Below, in pieces: positions 39,900 to 50,571 of a stretch of 64,000 bases of DNA. Numbering within the stretch: the stretch's first letter is position 1; every line of letters begins with the position of its first letter. Below the pieces are notes generated by a model. The model made no database searches, was not told where the DNA came from, and saw only the letters and a program-made list of their open reading frames with translations. Location of the stretch: the NCBI RefSeq assembly GCF_003202915.1, contig NZ_QGLP01000007.1:1-64000 (forward strand), in the 5' to 3' direction. The DNA comes from Gilliamella apicola. GTDB taxonomy: Bacteria; Pseudomonadota; Gammaproteobacteria; Enterobacterales; Orbaceae. Position numbers and translations under genes: made by a program.

Positions 39900-41063
39900 T
39901 TACGCTTTTGCTCTCTCTTCTAGCATGGCAACCGCAGGAAGTTTTTTACCTTCAACAAACTCAAGGAATGCACCACCACCAGTTGAAATATAAGAGATTT
40001 TATCTTCAATACCAAATAAGTCAATTGCCGCTAATGTATCACCGCCACCAGCGATTGAGAAACCTTGGCTATCAGCAATTGCTTTAGCAACAATTTCAGT
40101 ACCACGACGGAAATTAGGGAATTCAAACACACCGACAGGACCATTCCATAAAATGGTTTTTGCTTTTTTGATAATATCAGCTAACGCTTCTGCTGACTCA
40201 TCGCCTAAATCAAGGATTTGTTCGTTTTCTTTCACATCTTTAACTGATTTTTCAGTTGCCGTTGCTGTTTCACTAAATTCTGTTGCTACACGAACGTCAG
40301 TTGGAACTGGAATATGACAATTAGCCATTAATTTTTTCGCTTCAGGAATTAAATCAGCTTCATAAAGTGATTTACCCACATTATAGCCTTCAGCTGCGAT
40401 GAAGGTATTAGCTATACCACCACCAACAATAATTTGATCAGCGATTTTTGATAAAGAATCAAGAACTGTTAATTTAGTTGATACTTTAGAACCAGCAACA
40501 ATCGCAACCATTGGACGAGCTGGATTATCGAGCGCTTTACCTAATGCATCAAGTTCTGCAGCTAATAATGGACCTGCACAAGCAACTGGTGCAAATTTAC
40601 CAGCACCATGAGTAGAAGCTTGGGCTCGGTGAGCGGTACCAAATGCATCCATTACATAGATATCACAAAGTGCTGCATATTTTTTAGATAAAGCTTCGTC
40701 ATCTTTACCTTCACCAACATTAAAACGTACATTTTCAAGAACAACAAGTTCACCTTCTTTAACGTCAACACCGTTAAGATAATCTTTAACTAGACGAACA
40801 GGGAAAGAAACATGTTCTTTTAAATAATCAACCACTGGTTGTAAAGAGAATTCAGGGTTATATTCACCTTCCGTTGGACGGCCAATATGAGAAGTAACCA
40901 TTACTTTAGCGCCTTTTTTAATGGCTTCTTCAATAGTAGGTAATGATGCTTTAATTCGCGCATCAGAAGTAACCTTACCATTTTTGACTGGCACATTAAG
41001 ATCTGAGCGAATAAATAAACGTTTCCCTTTTAGATCAAGATCTTGCATTCTAATGATAGACAT
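39900..41063 (-). CDS. pgk: Phosphoglycerate kinase
   Basis: Glycolytic enzyme that makes ATP from 1,3-bisphosphoglycerate. The 387-residue protein has RSDLNVP near the N-terminus, SHIGRPTEG, the nucleotide loop GGGDT near the C-terminus and STGGGA. Its promoter should lie in the region shared with rpsT: TGTTAGAAT on the minus strand (TAGAAT at 41111-41106) is an extended -10 candidate. Confidence 0.97.
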   Translation of the reverse strand: MSIIRMQDLDLKGKRLFIRSDLNVPVKNGKVTSDARIKASLPTIEEAIKKGAKVMVTSHIGRPTEGEYNPEFSLQPVVDYLKEHVSFPVRLVKDYLNGVDVKEGELVVLENVRFNVGEGKDDEALSKKYAALCDIYVMDAFGTAHRAQASTHGAGKFAPVACAGPLLAAELDALGKALDNPARPMVAIVAGSKVSTKLTVLDSLSKIADQIIVGGGIANTFIAAEGYNVGKSLYEADLIPEAKKLMANCHIPVPTDVRVATEFSETATATEKSVKDVKENEQILDLGDESAEALADIIKKAKTILWNGPVGVFEFPNFRRGTEIVAKAIADSQGFSIAGGGDTLAAIDLFGIEDKISYISTGGGAFLEFVEGKKLPAVAMLEERAKA

Positions 41064-41216
41064 GAGACTTCCTCTTATAAATATATAAACAATAAAATTT
41101 TTGGTATTCTAACATAAAATTTGTTTTTAGGTTACAATCATTATCGGTTATATAGTAAACATTTACTTGAAAAAGGCCATTTATACTTTTATAGCAAATT
41201 TTTTTATGTAACAGCA

Positions 41217-41245
41217 TTGACAATAGAAAGAAAATCAGGCATATT
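41217..41245 (+). promoter_or_regulatory. rpsT promoter
   Basis: TTGACA (41217-41222) and CATATT (41240-41245) are 17 bases apart, followed by the GC-rich TCCCCGCC typical of ribosomal protein promoters. A second candidate, TTGAAA-N17-TATAGC at 41167-41195, lies upstream; E. coli rpsT also has two promoters. Confidence 0.7.
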
Positions 41246-41291
41246 TCCCCGCCTTATTAATATGTATTTTATCTAAACTTGGGAGTTGACT

Positions 41292-41555
41292 TTGGCTAAT
41301 ATCAAATCAGCTAAAAAGCGTGCGGTTCAGTCCGAAAAACGCCGTAAACACAATGCTAGTAACCGTTCAATGATGCGTACTTATATTAAAAAAGTTTACG
41401 CAGCTGTAGCAGCTGGTGATAAACAAACAGCTGAAGTAGCATTCAAAGACATGCAAGCAGTTGTTGACCGTCAAGCGGCTCGTGGTTTAATCCACAGAAA
41501 TAAAGCTGCACGTCATAAAGCGAATTTAATTAAACAGATTAAAGCATTAGCTTAA
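41292..41555 (+). CDS. rpsT: 30S ribosomal protein S20
   Basis: Basic protein of 87 residues ([20 protein letters not shown] start) that binds 16S rRNA. The start codon is TTG at 41292. GGGAG at 41281-41285 has the right distance to it, and the protein then begins exactly like E. coli S20. A TTG at 41286 is also in frame but overlaps the ribosome-binding site. E. coli rpsT also starts with UUG, which is linked to its autoregulation, so the rare start appears conserved. Confidence 0.97.
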   Translation: MANIKSAKKRAVQSEKRRKHNASNRSMMRTYIKKVYAAVAAGDKQTAEVAFKDMQAVVDRQAARGLIHRNKAARHKANLIKQIKALA

Positions 41556-41593
41556 TACTTTACTCTGTTGACAAATAAAGTTAAACAAAATTG

Positions 41594-41622
41594 AAAAAAA
41601 GTGGTGTAGGCCACTTTTTTTA
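41594..41622 (+). terminator. rpsT terminator
   Basis: AAAAAAGTGG pairs with CCACTTTTTT around a six-base loop and ends in a T run, about 40 bases after the rpsT stop. Confidence 0.88.
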
Positions 41623-41667
41623 TTTATATACTATTTTAATTATATGAATAAAAAAAGAGAGCATATT

Positions 41668-42261
41668 GTGGTTCAGCGTGATTATGTAAGAAAAAAGAGC
41701 CAATCAAAAAAGAAAAAGAAAAAAAATAAATCACGATTATTGCCAACTATAATGATAATCTTTGCGATCGTCATTATTATTTTGTTTTCGACTATTTTGT
41801 ACTTTATTTCAAGCAATTCCCCTAAAAAGCCAGTTGAGCAGCCAAAAGTAAAAACTGAGACGCCAGCTATTACCTTACCAGAAAAACCTCAAGAACGTTG
41901 GACCTATCTTAAAGAACTAGAAACCTCTAACGCCAGTGGTAATTCAAATACCACCACGAGCGAAAGACAACAAGCACTAAATAGTTTTATGAATAATAAA
42001 CCTATCACCTCGACCACTCCAACTCCATCAGCAAATGCCAATAATAGTAAATGGTTACTACAATGTGGTGCATTTAAAGATAAAACCAATGCCGATGCAG
42101 TAAAAGCCTCTTTGGCGATGGCTGGTATTAGTAGCAATATCGCTTTAAACCAGCAGTTATATCGAGTCACTGCCGGCCCCTATACCAGTAAAGGTGATGC
42201 GCAAAAGGTGTTAAGCACATTAGAAACTAATGGGATTAATAACTGTATTATATCTAATTAA
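41668..42261 (+). CDS. ftsN: Cell division protein FtsN
   Basis: Bitopic inner-membrane protein that triggers septal peptidoglycan synthesis. It begins with a basic cytoplasmic part (QRDYVRK, as in E. coli, followed by a lysine-rich stretch), then one membrane helix. Next come the essential ERWTYLKELE segment, a low-complexity Ser/Thr/Asn linker and a C-terminal SPOR domain (WLLQCGAFKDKTNADAVK to the end) that binds denuded glycan. I chose GTG at 41668, because AGAGAG stands six bases before it and the protein then starts like E. coli FtsN. An ATG at 41644 is in frame with no clear ribosome site. At 197 residues it is much shorter than E. coli FtsN (319), mainly in the linker. Confidence 0.92.
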   Translation: MVQRDYVRKKSQSKKKKKKNKSRLLPTIMIIFAIVIIILFSTILYFISSNSPKKPVEQPKVKTETPAITLPEKPQERWTYLKELETSNASGNSNTTTSERQQALNSFMNNKPITSTTPTPSANANNSKWLLQCGAFKDKTNADAVKASLAMAGISSNIALNQQLYRVTAGPYTSKGDAQKVLSTLETNGINNCIISN

Positions 42262-42273
42262 ATAAGGTATATT

Positions 42274-43116
42274 ATGAATATACTTAAGCATATACGAGCC
42301 TTTTTGATAATGTTATGGTTTCGAGTAAATCATGACCGTTTAACCACCTCATCAGCAGAGCTTGCTTATACAACCATACTGGCATTAGTCCCTCTGATAA
42401 CTGTTATTTTTTCTTTACTCTCTGCCTTTCCAATGTTTGACGAAATTAGTCAATCATTAAAACGGCTCATTTATAGCAACCTAGTACCTACTGCAAGTGA
42501 CACCATTCAAAATTATCTCGAACAATTTATTGCCAATACCAAAAAAATGACTTTTGTCGGAATTATCGGTTTAATGGTGACATCATTACTACTGATTAAT
42601 TCAATTAATAATGCGTTAAACCGCATTTGGCGAACCAAACGTAAACGCTCATTCATGTATAACTTAACCATGTATTGGACAATTTTAACATTAGGTCCTA
42701 TTTTAGCTGGATCGAGTGTTGCGGTTAGTTCTTATATATTCTCGCTAAAATGGTTATCAACTGCCGCTAGTGGTGATTTACTACTGAGCACTTTACCATT
42801 TATCATATCGATTGTTGGATTCTGGTTGCTTTACAGCATTATTCCTACCGAATCAATACCGTTTAAAGAAGCGGCTATTGGTGCTTTAGTTGCCGCAATA
42901 TTATTCGAAATTGGTAAACGTGCTTTTGCGCTGTATGTTACTTCTTTCCCAACTTATCAACTAATTTATGGCGTAGTTTCTTCAATTCCTATTATGTTAG
43001 TGTGGATCTATTGCTCGTGGTGTATAGTGCTATTTGGTGCTGAATTTGCAGCAACCCTAACAGATTTTAATAAACAAAGAAAAGTACTGTTAAAGTACTC
43101 ACCTAAACCGGAGTAG
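42274..43116 (+). CDS. yihY: YihY/BrkB-family inner-membrane protein
   Basis: Protein of 280 residues with about six membrane helices; function unknown (UPF0761; once misnamed ribonuclease BN). The family pattern is seen in [21 protein letters not shown], in [18 protein letters not shown] and in [18 protein letters not shown]. It lies 12 bases after ftsN and 8 before dtd; yihY-dtd is also the E. coli order. Confidence 0.95.
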   Translation: MNILKHIRAFLIMLWFRVNHDRLTTSSAELAYTTILALVPLITVIFSLLSAFPMFDEISQSLKRLIYSNLVPTASDTIQNYLEQFIANTKKMTFVGIIGLMVTSLLLINSINNALNRIWRTKRKRSFMYNLTMYWTILTLGPILAGSSVAVSSYIFSLKWLSTAASGDLLLSTLPFIISIVGFWLLYSIIPTESIPFKEAAIGALVAAILFEIGKRAFALYVTSFPTYQLIYGVVSSIPIMLVWIYCSWCIVLFGAEFAATLTDFNKQRKVLLKYSPKPE

Positions 43117-43124
43117 TATCAATT

Positions 43125-43559
43125 ATGATTGCCCTAATTCAACGCGTAAAACAGGCATCAGTTTCTGTTGATAGTCAAATTATTGGTCAAATAGATCAGG
43201 GATTACTTGTTTTACTTGGTATTGAGCAAGGTGATAACGAGCAAAAAGCGATACGTTTGCGGGAAAAAGTACTTGGTTATCGTATTTTCAGTGATGATGA
43301 TGGCAAAATGAACCTCAATGTTCAGCAAATAAATGGCAAATTATTAGTTGTTTCACAATTTACGCTAGCAGCGGATACACAAAAAGGTATGCGCCCAAGT
43401 TTCACAAAAGGCGCACCACCCGCTATGGCCAATGAGCTTTACCAATTTTTTGTCAAACAGTGCCAACAGCATATTGAAACTCAAACAGGACAATTCGCCG
43501 CTGACATGCAGGTTGCGCTGATTAATGATGGCCCAGTGACCTTTTGGCTACAAGTTTAA
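43125..43559 (+). CDS. dtd: D-aminoacyl-tRNA deacylase
   Basis: Proofreading enzyme that removes D-amino acids (and glycine from tRNA-Ala) from tRNAs. The 144-residue protein has the [17 protein letters not shown] active-site motif and the [12 protein letters not shown]-terminus with the Gly-Pro cis motif. It is the last gene of the ftsN-yihY-dtd unit and converges on the phytase gene with a four-base gap. Confidence 0.97.
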   Translation: MIALIQRVKQASVSVDSQIIGQIDQGLLVLLGIEQGDNEQKAIRLREKVLGYRIFSDDDGKMNLNVQQINGKLLVVSQFTLAADTQKGMRPSFTKGAPPAMANELYQFFVKQCQQHIETQTGQFAADMQVALINDGPVTFWLQV

Positions 43560-43563
43560 TAAC

Positions 43564-44931
43564 TTATTTTACCTTATTTAACCATTCCAATGAGGCGCTC
43601 TCATCAGTCAGACCTAACTGATGCAATTTATTTTTATAGTACTGTTTAACTTCATCCCATCGATAGTATGGAAAATTATTGGTTGGCAAAGGGAGATGGA
43701 CTTCTCGTTCATTTAACATCACTTTGATTAATATAGGTTGATTAGATTGGTTACTTTGGTAAAAAATCCATTGAATATTGGCTCCCATAGGAATAATTCT
43801 TTCTGCTTGCCAAACGGAAGGGTAGTCCTCCACTGAATTAACCGCTGTATATGCTCCCTCAAGTTCCAGCAATGTTGCTAATGGCGAAACGGTTTCGGCA
43901 TGCGCAAAGCGTAAGTTAGCATCGACATTCTTATCGGTTATAGCCTTATCAGCAGTTTTTAGCATATCCAACAATAGTGGGGCAGCAATTTTAACTTGAA
44001 TCCCCTTTGCATCAAAAGCAGGACCTATTTGTAAAAAATTTTTAGCTGTAACTACCGTATTAAACCACACTAGCTGATCTTGAGTAAAATAATCACTAAA
44101 ATCAAGATGGTTACTAGCTAGCGTTTCTGGCGAAAACGATAGTAATTCTTGATAAAGTTGATAAATAGCAATAACAAAATCTGCTGTTTTAATTGAAGAT
44201 TTTTCAGATAAAGCAACACCATTATTTAACTGATGAATAAAATCAGCTGTGAATATCAAACGAGCAACATCTTGGCTCATATCCGCGGTTTTAGTTGCAC
44301 GTTCTAACGATTTTAATGCGGCTTTGATACTTTTACTCTTCTTATAAGCTTCATAGGCTGGAGAATACTCAAAAAAGCGTAATAACGTTTGTTTATTTTC
44401 TGGTGGTTGAAAAATGTGAATATCAGGATAATTCGCTTTAAATGGTTTAACAAAAATTTCCGCGGTTTCTTTCGCTCGTGGCGAAGTTGATGATATTACT
44501 TCGATTTTTTGTCCTTTAAAAACTGTCGGATAGTTGCTTAACATCCGTTGACTAATCAAACTAATATCTTTTCGACCAAGATCTGTAAGTTCTCCATAAT
44601 GATTTCTATTCAGTGCGTTAATACCAATAATTTGTTTTAATAATGATTTTCCCATATCGGTTAATTGATTATTTTTTTCAGCTAAGGTTAATACCCTATA
44701 AGCAATATCTTCATATTTCGGTTTACTAAGATAACGTGAACCATGGCGACCAATATGATCAATATAAAATGCTTGATAGCCAGCTGGTGCAGAAATTGGT
44801 TGTTTAACATAGTGATACGCGGTCTTTGAGCCTGATGTCATCATTGTTGCCAAACTGAGGGGGGAAAATATCAGCAATAAAATTGCGACGATTAAAAACT
44901 GGATAAAAAAAGAGTGTTTTATAAAAGACAT
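43564..44931 (-). CDS. Histidine phosphatase, MINPP-type phytase
   Basis: Secreted or periplasmic branch-2 histidine acid phosphatase of 455 residues. A signal peptide or anchor covers about residues 8-29. The nucleophile motif is RHGSR (62-66), with the second arginine in SSTSPRAKETAE. The proton-donor motif is HAE (344-346) rather than HD. RHG plus HAE is the mark of multiple inositol polyphosphate phosphatases, so phytate or other inositol phosphates are the likely substrates. It stands alone, divergent from dauA. The AppA-type glucose-1-phosphatase/phytase alternative is less likely because of HAE. Confidence 0.85.
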   Translation of the reverse strand: MSFIKHSFFIQFLIVAILLLIFSPLSLATMMTSGSKTAYHYVKQPISAPAGYQAFYIDHIGRHGSRYLSKPKYEDIAYRVLTLAEKNNQLTDMGKSLLKQIIGINALNRNHYGELTDLGRKDISLISQRMLSNYPTVFKGQKIEVISSTSPRAKETAEIFVKPFKANYPDIHIFQPPENKQTLLRFFEYSPAYEAYKKSKSIKAALKSLERATKTADMSQDVARLIFTADFIHQLNNGVALSEKSSIKTADFVIAIYQLYQELLSFSPETLASNHLDFSDYFTQDQLVWFNTVVTAKNFLQIGPAFDAKGIQVKIAAPLLLDMLKTADKAITDKNVDANLRFAHAETVSPLATLLELEGAYTAVNSVEDYPSVWQAERIIPMGANIQWIFYQSNQSNQPILIKVMLNEREVHLPLPTNNFPYYRWDEVKQYYKNKLHQLGLTDESASLEWLNKVK

Positions 44932-45118
44932 AATGACTCCTACCTATAATCAACAATATAAGTGGAAAATATGAATGCTTTTTTGATCATTGTATACTAT
45001 TAATGACATAATTTAACTGAAAATCATGTAATTATTTTAATAACACTCTTTCAATTTTTAAAAAAAAGATTATCTTATTAGCTACTTTTTATAACTCATT
45101 TAATTGATTTAAAACATA

Positions 45119-46792
45119 ATGAAATTATATGGCCTTTCTGGTACTAAAATTAGCTGTGCGTTTATATCAGCCTGCATAACTACTCCATACAACACAACGC
45201 GTTTTCTTAAAGATCTCATTGCCGGAATAACCGTTGGTATTATCGCTATTCCGCTGGCTATGGCGTTAGCTATTGCGAGTGGTGTTGCGCCTCAGCATGG
45301 CCTCTATACGGCAATTATCGCCGGGTTTGTGATAGCCCTTACCGGTGGCTCACGTTTTAGCGTTTCGGGGCCAACTGCGGCATTTGTGGTAATTCTATAT
45401 CCTGTTTCTACACAATTTGGTTTATCCGGACTGTTAATTGCCACCCTACTTTCCGGTGTTTTTTTGATATTAATGGGTGTGATTCGTTTAGGGCGATTGA
45501 TTGAATACATTCCACTACCGGTGGTATTAGGTTTTACGTCCGGTATTGCGATAACCATTGCCACCATGCAAATAAAAGATTTCTTTGGCTTAACGCTAGA
45601 ACATATGCCAGAAAGCTATATCAATAAAGTTATTGAACTGGTTAAAACTTTTCCAACTATTAATATCGCCGATACTTTGGTTGGTTTTGTTACACTGATT
45701 GTTCTAATTGTTTGGCCTAAATTTCGGGTAAAAATATCTGGCCATTTACCAGCATTAATTGCCGGTATTTTAACCATGTTGTTATTCAATCAATTTGGCT
45801 ATCACATCGAAACAATAGGTTCACGATTCACTTATACATTGGCCGATAACACTGTTGGTCATGGTATTCCGCCGGTTTTACCAGAATTTATCTTACCATG
45901 GGAACACGCCACTTTTACCTGGGATTGGTCGACATTAACCGCTTTAATGCCGATCTCGTTAACTATGGCAATGTTATGTGCAATTGAATCATTGCTATGT
46001 GCAGTCGTGTTAGATGAAATGACACATACCAAACATCACTCCAATAGCGAACTCATTGGTCAGGGTTTAGGTAATCTCATCGCACCATTTTTTGGCGGAA
46101 TTTCAGCAACTGCCGCCATTGCTCGTTCAGCAGCCAATGTTAAAGCTGGTGCTACCTCGCCGATTGCCGCTGTATTACATTCAATAATCGTATTATTGGC
46201 CCTTATCTGTTTTGCCCCGCTTTTATCATTTATCCCATTATCAGCAATGGCAGCATTATTGTTAATTGTTGCATGGAATATGAGTGCCGTTCAACGCGTA
46301 ATCTATATTATTAAATGTGCGCCTAAAGACGACATTATTATCATGCTTATTTGCATGTCACTTACCGTATTATTCGATATGGTTATTGCTATTACACTGG
46401 GGATTGTATTAGCCTCTATCTTATTTATGCGACGTATTGCCCGTATGACTCGCTTGGTCGAATTGAATCAAAGCAATGAAAAAACCTTAGTTCTACGTAT
46501 TAATGGTCCATTGTTCTTCGCCGCTGCTGAAAAGACATTCTTAGAGTTATATCAAAAAATTAATGGGTACCAACATATTGTTTTACAATGGGATGCCGTA
46601 CCTATTCTTGATGCTGGTGGCTTAAATGCACTGATCCATTTTATTGATGAATTACCACCGCAAGTCGATCTATCTATTTGCGAACTACAATTTCAACCAT
46701 TAAAAACCTTAGCGCGAGCAAGAGTTGTACCAATCGCAGACAAATTAATGTTTTATTCAACTTTAGATGAAGCACTGAAAGATAAAATTTAA
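45119..46792 (+). CDS. dauA: SulP-family C4-dicarboxylate transporter DauA
   Basis: Inner-membrane SulP/SLC26 transporter with a C-terminal cytoplasmic STAS domain, 557 residues. It follows E. coli DauA (YchM) closely: [20 protein letters not shown]-like (here [19 protein letters not shown]), [40 protein letters not shown]-like, and the STAS loop [15 protein letters not shown]. DauA imports succinate and related acids at acidic pH. Followed by a strong hairpin and an hdeD-like gene, which may indicate an acid-related neighbourhood. Confidence 0.95.
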   Translation: MKLYGLSGTKISCAFISACITTPYNTTRFLKDLIAGITVGIIAIPLAMALAIASGVAPQHGLYTAIIAGFVIALTGGSRFSVSGPTAAFVVILYPVSTQFGLSGLLIATLLSGVFLILMGVIRLGRLIEYIPLPVVLGFTSGIAITIATMQIKDFFGLTLEHMPESYINKVIELVKTFPTINIADTLVGFVTLIVLIVWPKFRVKISGHLPALIAGILTMLLFNQFGYHIETIGSRFTYTLADNTVGHGIPPVLPEFILPWEHATFTWDWSTLTALMPISLTMAMLCAIESLLCAVVLDEMTHTKHHSNSELIGQGLGNLIAPFFGGISATAAIARSAANVKAGATSPIAAVLHSIIVLLALICFAPLLSFIPLSAMAALLLIVAWNMSAVQRVIYIIKCAPKDDIIIMLICMSLTVLFDMVIAITLGIVLASILFMRRIARMTRLVELNQSNEKTLVLRINGPLFFAAAEKTFLELYQKINGYQHIVLQWDAVPILDAGGLNALIHFIDELPPQVDLSICELQFQPLKTLARARVVPIADKLMFYSTLDEALKDKI

Positions 46793-46827
46793 TAGCTAAA
46801 TTGGTTTTATTATATTGATTAAATATT

Positions 46828-46872
46828 ATACTTAGTGAAAATAAATCGTCCTGATTTTCACTAAGTATTTTG
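46828..46872 (+). terminator. Terminator downstream of dauA
   Basis: A perfect 15-bp inverted repeat (ATACTTAGTGAAAAT and complement) with an 11-base loop, followed by TTTTG. It separates dauA from the hdeD-like gene. Confidence 0.75.
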
Positions 46873-46979
46873 TACCACCTATGCACACTTCCCTATTTCG
46901 AACTAATATGCATCAAAGTTAGCTCAGCAAGATTGTGTTATTTAATACGTTACATTAACAACAAAAATAGGAAATTAAT

Positions 46980-47531
46980 ATGATAGCTAATGAAAATATT
47001 ATTCAACATGTTAAGCAAAAAGCGAATTGGTTTATTGTAATTGGTGTGATCTTAATTATTCTTGGTTGTTTGGCATTGGGTTATCAATTCATCGCCACTG
47101 TGTTTTCTGTTTATTTTATCGGCTCTCTACTTTTTATCGCCGGTGTTATCCAAGTTATCCACGCATTTAACCTTAAAGGTTTCGGTCAGACGGCTTTATG
47201 GGCCATCATGGGGATTTTATATATTTTTATTGGGGTGATGTCGTTTTTACAACCACTTGCCGTCTCCTCAGCATTAACGTTACTCATTTCACTATTATTG
47301 ACTATTAGTGGATTTAGCCAAATTTTTGTTGCCATGAGTAACCGCAATTTACCACGTTGGGGATGGGTGGTTTTTTCTGGGATTATTAACATCATATTAG
47401 GATTTATGCTAATAACCGGTTGGCCATATGATAGTATTTGGGTGCTAGGAATGTTTTTAGGTATCGATCTTATTTTCCAAGGTTTTGCTTATATTACCAT
47501 TGGTTTAGCGTTAAAAAAGCCTAACGCTTAA
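46980..47531 (+). CDS. HdeD-family membrane protein
   Basis: Inner-membrane protein of 183 residues with about six short helices, of the HdeD (acid resistance, DUF308) family. The repeated pattern of glycine-rich helix pairs (GVILIILGCLALGYQ, GILYIFIGVMSFLQP, GIINIILGFMLITGWP) is typical. E. coli HdeD gives resistance to organic acids at high cell density; the mechanism is unknown. No HdeA or HdeB is nearby. Confidence 0.88.
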   Translation: MIANENIIQHVKQKANWFIVIGVILIILGCLALGYQFIATVFSVYFIGSLLFIAGVIQVIHAFNLKGFGQTALWAIMGILYIFIGVMSFLQPLAVSSALTLLISLLLTISGFSQIFVAMSNRNLPRWGWVVFSGIINIILGFMLITGWPYDSIWVLGMFLGIDLIFQGFAYITIGLALKKPNA

Positions 47532-47537
47532 TATGTT

Positions 47538-47572
47538 ATTGCTCACAATATAATTTGTGAGCAATTCTCTTT
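47538..47572 (+). terminator. Terminator downstream of the hdeD-like gene
   Basis: ATTGCTCACAA and its perfect complement flank a six-base loop, followed by TCTCTTTT. It lies directly after the stop codon and before the convergent rsgA. Confidence 0.75.
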
Positions 47573-47615
47573 TGCTGTTCAAAAAAGACCATGTTAACGA
47601 CTCAATCAAAGATTG

Positions 47616-48641
47616 CTATTTATAACTTTTATTGGTTTTCCCTTTAACTTCGCGCATTGACTGCAATATTCGATGATAATTAGCTAATCTTGATGGCGCT
47701 ATCGCGCCTTCATTAACCGCTTTTTGCAATAAACAACCTGGGGTATCTAAATGATTACAGTCCCGAAATTGGCAGCCCCCTAAATAATCATCAAATTCGA
47801 CAAAACCGGCAATAACTTCCTCAGGTTCTAAATGCCATAAACCAAACTCCCGAATTCCCGGCGAATCAATAATATCACCGCCATTAGGTAAATGGTAAAG
47901 CCGAGTTGAAGTTGTGGTATGTTGGCCAAGCCCAGATATTTCAGACACTTCGCCAGTTAGCGTAGCTTGGTCATGAGGTAATAGCAAATTGATAATACTC
48001 GATTTACCGACACCTGATTGCCCAACTAAAATAGATATTTTGCCATCTAATACCTGCTGCAAAGGCGCAATACCCTGTTGTGATTGGCAAGAGACATATA
48101 AAACTTGATAACCAATTTTGCTGTAAATAAGAAACTGTTGTTCAATCTCTTGTTTTTTTTGTTCATCAAGCAAATCAATTTTATTTAATACGATAATTGG
48201 GGTAATTTTAGTCGCTTCACATGCAACTAAATAACGATCGATGATATTAAATGATAATTCAGGTAATACCGCAGAAATAATAACAATTTGATCGACATTG
48301 GCGGCAACAGGTTTAACGCCATCATAAAAATCAGGTCGTACTAACTCGGAATGACGAGGATGCACGGCTTCTATAATACCATTAGTATTCGGTTCTAAAC
48401 TTTCACGCCACAATACTTTATCGCCGGTCACTAATGATGGTAAAGTACGACGAATACTACATCGGTAGATGTTGCCAGCATTATCTTCAACATCCGCTGA
48501 TTTGCCAAAGCGACTCACTACCACGCCATCATGAGGCGCAGAAAAATTAGCCAGATTGTCATCTAACTTAGTTTCTAAACGCTGTTGATGCTTGGCGGCC
48601 ATACGCCTTTTTTGATTTTTTGAGAGTTGATTTTTCGCCAC
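47616..48641 (-). CDS. rsgA: Small-subunit ribosome biogenesis GTPase RsgA
   Basis: Circularly permuted GTPase that checks the 30S decoding centre late in assembly. Domain order is an N-terminal OB fold, the G domain with NKID before GQSGVGKSS and DSPGIREFG, then a zinc site ([14 protein letters not shown]). The frame opens with TTG at 48662, but GTG at 48641 aligns with the E. coli GTG start ([12 protein letters not shown] against SKNKLSKGQQRR). This gives 341 residues. It is divergent from orn, the same pairing as in E. coli. Confidence 0.95.
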   Translation of the reverse strand: MAKNQLSKNQKRRMAAKHQQRLETKLDDNLANFSAPHDGVVVSRFGKSADVEDNAGNIYRCSIRRTLPSLVTGDKVLWRESLEPNTNGIIEAVHPRHSELVRPDFYDGVKPVAANVDQIVIISAVLPELSFNIIDRYLVACEATKITPIIVLNKIDLLDEQKKQEIEQQFLIYSKIGYQVLYVSCQSQQGIAPLQQVLDGKISILVGQSGVGKSSIINLLLPHDQATLTGEVSEISGLGQHTTTSTRLYHLPNGGDIIDSPGIREFGLWHLEPEEVIAGFVEFDDYLGGCQFRDCNHLDTPGCLLQKAVNEGAIAPSRLANYHRILQSMREVKGKTNKSYK

Positions 48642-48721
48642 AGTAACTAATTTTTTGCTCAAACAGTTTGGTACTTATGCTACACTACTCGGTATTAAAA
48701 AGAAAATTTATCTCGAAAATT

Positions 48722-49288
48722 ATGACGACACAAGTAAATATAAACAGTAGTAATCTTATCTGGATTGACCTAGAAATGACAGGTCTTGATCCAAATAGCG
48801 ATCGGATTATCGAAATCGCTACCATCGTAACTGATTCTAATTTAAATATCCTCGCTGAAGGCCCAGTCATTGCTATCCATCAATCAGATGAACAACTTGC
48901 GCTTATGGATGATTGGAATCAAAGAACGCATGGCAAATCCGGATTAATTGATCGTGTACGTCAAAGTACCATTTGCGAACAACAAGCTGAACAACAAACC
49001 ATTGAATTTTTAAAACAATGGGTGCCGGAAAACAGTTCACCAATCTGTGGTAATACCATTGGTCAAGATCGCCGTTTTCTATTTAACTATATGCCAAATT
49101 TAGAAAAATATTTTCATTATCGATATTTAGATGTCAGTACGATTAAGGAATTAGCCAGACGCTGGAAACCGGAAATATTAAAAGGTATCAGTAAACAGAG
49201 TTCTCACCAAGCGTTGGATGATATTCGTGATTCAATTGCCGAATTAGTTTATTACCGACAACATTTTTTTAATCTTACTAATGAATGA
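48722..49288 (+). CDS. orn: Oligoribonuclease
   Basis: DEDDh 3'-5' exonuclease that degrades dinucleotides, the final step of RNA and c-di-GMP turnover. From the ATG at 48722 the protein has 188 residues. The motifs [21 protein letters not shown] and [10 protein letters not shown] hold the acidic and histidine residues. The frame is open 18 codons further upstream, but that part does not belong to Orn. The stop overlaps the start of waaA by four bases. Confidence 0.97.
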   Translation: MTTQVNINSSNLIWIDLEMTGLDPNSDRIIEIATIVTDSNLNILAEGPVIAIHQSDEQLALMDDWNQRTHGKSGLIDRVRQSTICEQQAEQQTIEFLKQWVPENSSPICGNTIGQDRRFLFNYMPNLEKYFHYRYLDVSTIKELARRWKPEILKGISKQSSHQALDDIRDSIAELVYYRQHFFNLTNE

Positions 49289-50562
49289 TCATGAGTATTG
49301 TATATACGATCTTACTTTATCTAATTCAACCACTAGTCTGGCTGAGATTACTTTGGCGTAGCCGTAAAGCGCCAGATTATCGTAAACGCTGGTTGGAACG
49401 TTATGGATTTTGTAAAAATAAAGTCAAATCAGGTGGAATTTTAGTACATGCGGTTTCTGTCGGCGAAACGTTAGCCGCAATTCCATTGATTAAAGCACTT
49501 CAAAGCCAATATCCACAGTTACCGATTACGGTGACGACCATGACCCCCACTGGCTCTAAACAAGTTAAATCAATACTCAAAGAGAGTGTTAGTCATGTCT
49601 ACTTGCCTTATGATCTGCCTTGTGCAATACATCGCTTTCTAAAAACAGTTCAGCCCAAATTAGTCATAATTATGGAAACAGAGCTTTGGCCAAACTTAAT
49701 TAGCCAATGTGATAGCAAAAAAATTCCATTGATCATTGCTAATGCCCGCTTATCTGAACGTTCAGCCAAAAGATACCATAAACTAGGAAAAGCAATTAGT
49801 AAACTATTAGCTAAAATCAGCACGGTTGCCGCCCAAAATAGACAAGACGGTGATAGATTTATCTCATTGGGTTTACCGGCAGATCATTTAGCGGTAACGG
49901 GTAGTATTAAGTTTGATATTGAACTCACGGCCAAGCAACAACAGAATCTTGCGCAGTTAAAACAGCAATGGCAATTGCATCGACCAGTACTAATCGCTGC
50001 CAGCACGCATTCAGGCGAAGATGAAATCATTTTATCAGCATTTCAACAGCTTCTTAAAAATCATAGCAACTTATTACTTATTTTAGTCCCTCGTCACCCT
50101 GAACGTTTTAAAACCGTTGAAAAACTGATTGCCGATAATGGTTTGAATTATATTACTCGCAGTAGCAAACAACACCCTACAGATCAGACACAAGTGATTT
50201 TGGGTGATACCATGGGAGAATTACTAGAACTTTATGGTTTGGCTAATATTGCTTTTGTTGGCGGTAGTTTAATTGAACATGGCGGACATAACCCACTGGA
50301 ACCGGCTCTACACCATATTCCCATTATAAGCGGTACACATTTTTTTAACTTTAAAGTTATTGGTGAACAGTTAATTGAGGCTAATGGCATGCTAGTATGT
50401 GATAGTTCTGCTGATTCGCTCTATTCCACCATTAATAGCTTATTAAATGATGAAAGTCGTTGTCAGCAAATTGGCGAAAATGCCTATCAAGTTTTAAAAA
50501 ATAACCAAGGTGCACTAAATCGCCTTCTTGAGGTTATCCATCACTATCTTGAAAAATCATAA
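49285..50562 (+). CDS. waaA: 3-deoxy-D-manno-octulosonic acid transferase
   Basis: Inner-membrane-anchored transferase that adds Kdo to lipid IVA, the first step of LPS inner core synthesis. The 425-residue GT-B protein has an N-terminal helix, the HAVSVGE motif, METELWPNL and the donor-site segment [16 protein letters not shown]. It overlaps the orn stop codon (ATGA), with a second ATG two codons on. It confirms a Gram-negative envelope. Confidence 0.96.
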   Translation: MIMSIVYTILLYLIQPLVWLRLLWRSRKAPDYRKRWLERYGFCKNKVKSGGILVHAVSVGETLAAIPLIKALQSQYPQLPITVTTMTPTGSKQVKSILKESVSHVYLPYDLPCAIHRFLKTVQPKLVIIMETELWPNLISQCDSKKIPLIIANARLSERSAKRYHKLGKAISKLLAKISTVAAQNRQDGDRFISLGLPADHLAVTGSIKFDIELTAKQQQNLAQLKQQWQLHRPVLIAASTHSGEDEIILSAFQQLLKNHSNLLLILVPRHPERFKTVEKLIADNGLNYITRSSKQHPTDQTQVILGDTMGELLELYGLANIAFVGGSLIEHGGHNPLEPALHHIPIISGTHFFNFKVIGEQLIEANGMLVCDSSADSLYSTINSLLNDESRCQQIGENAYQVLKNNQGALNRLLEVIHHYLEKS

Positions 50563-50571
50563 GGATGGCTT

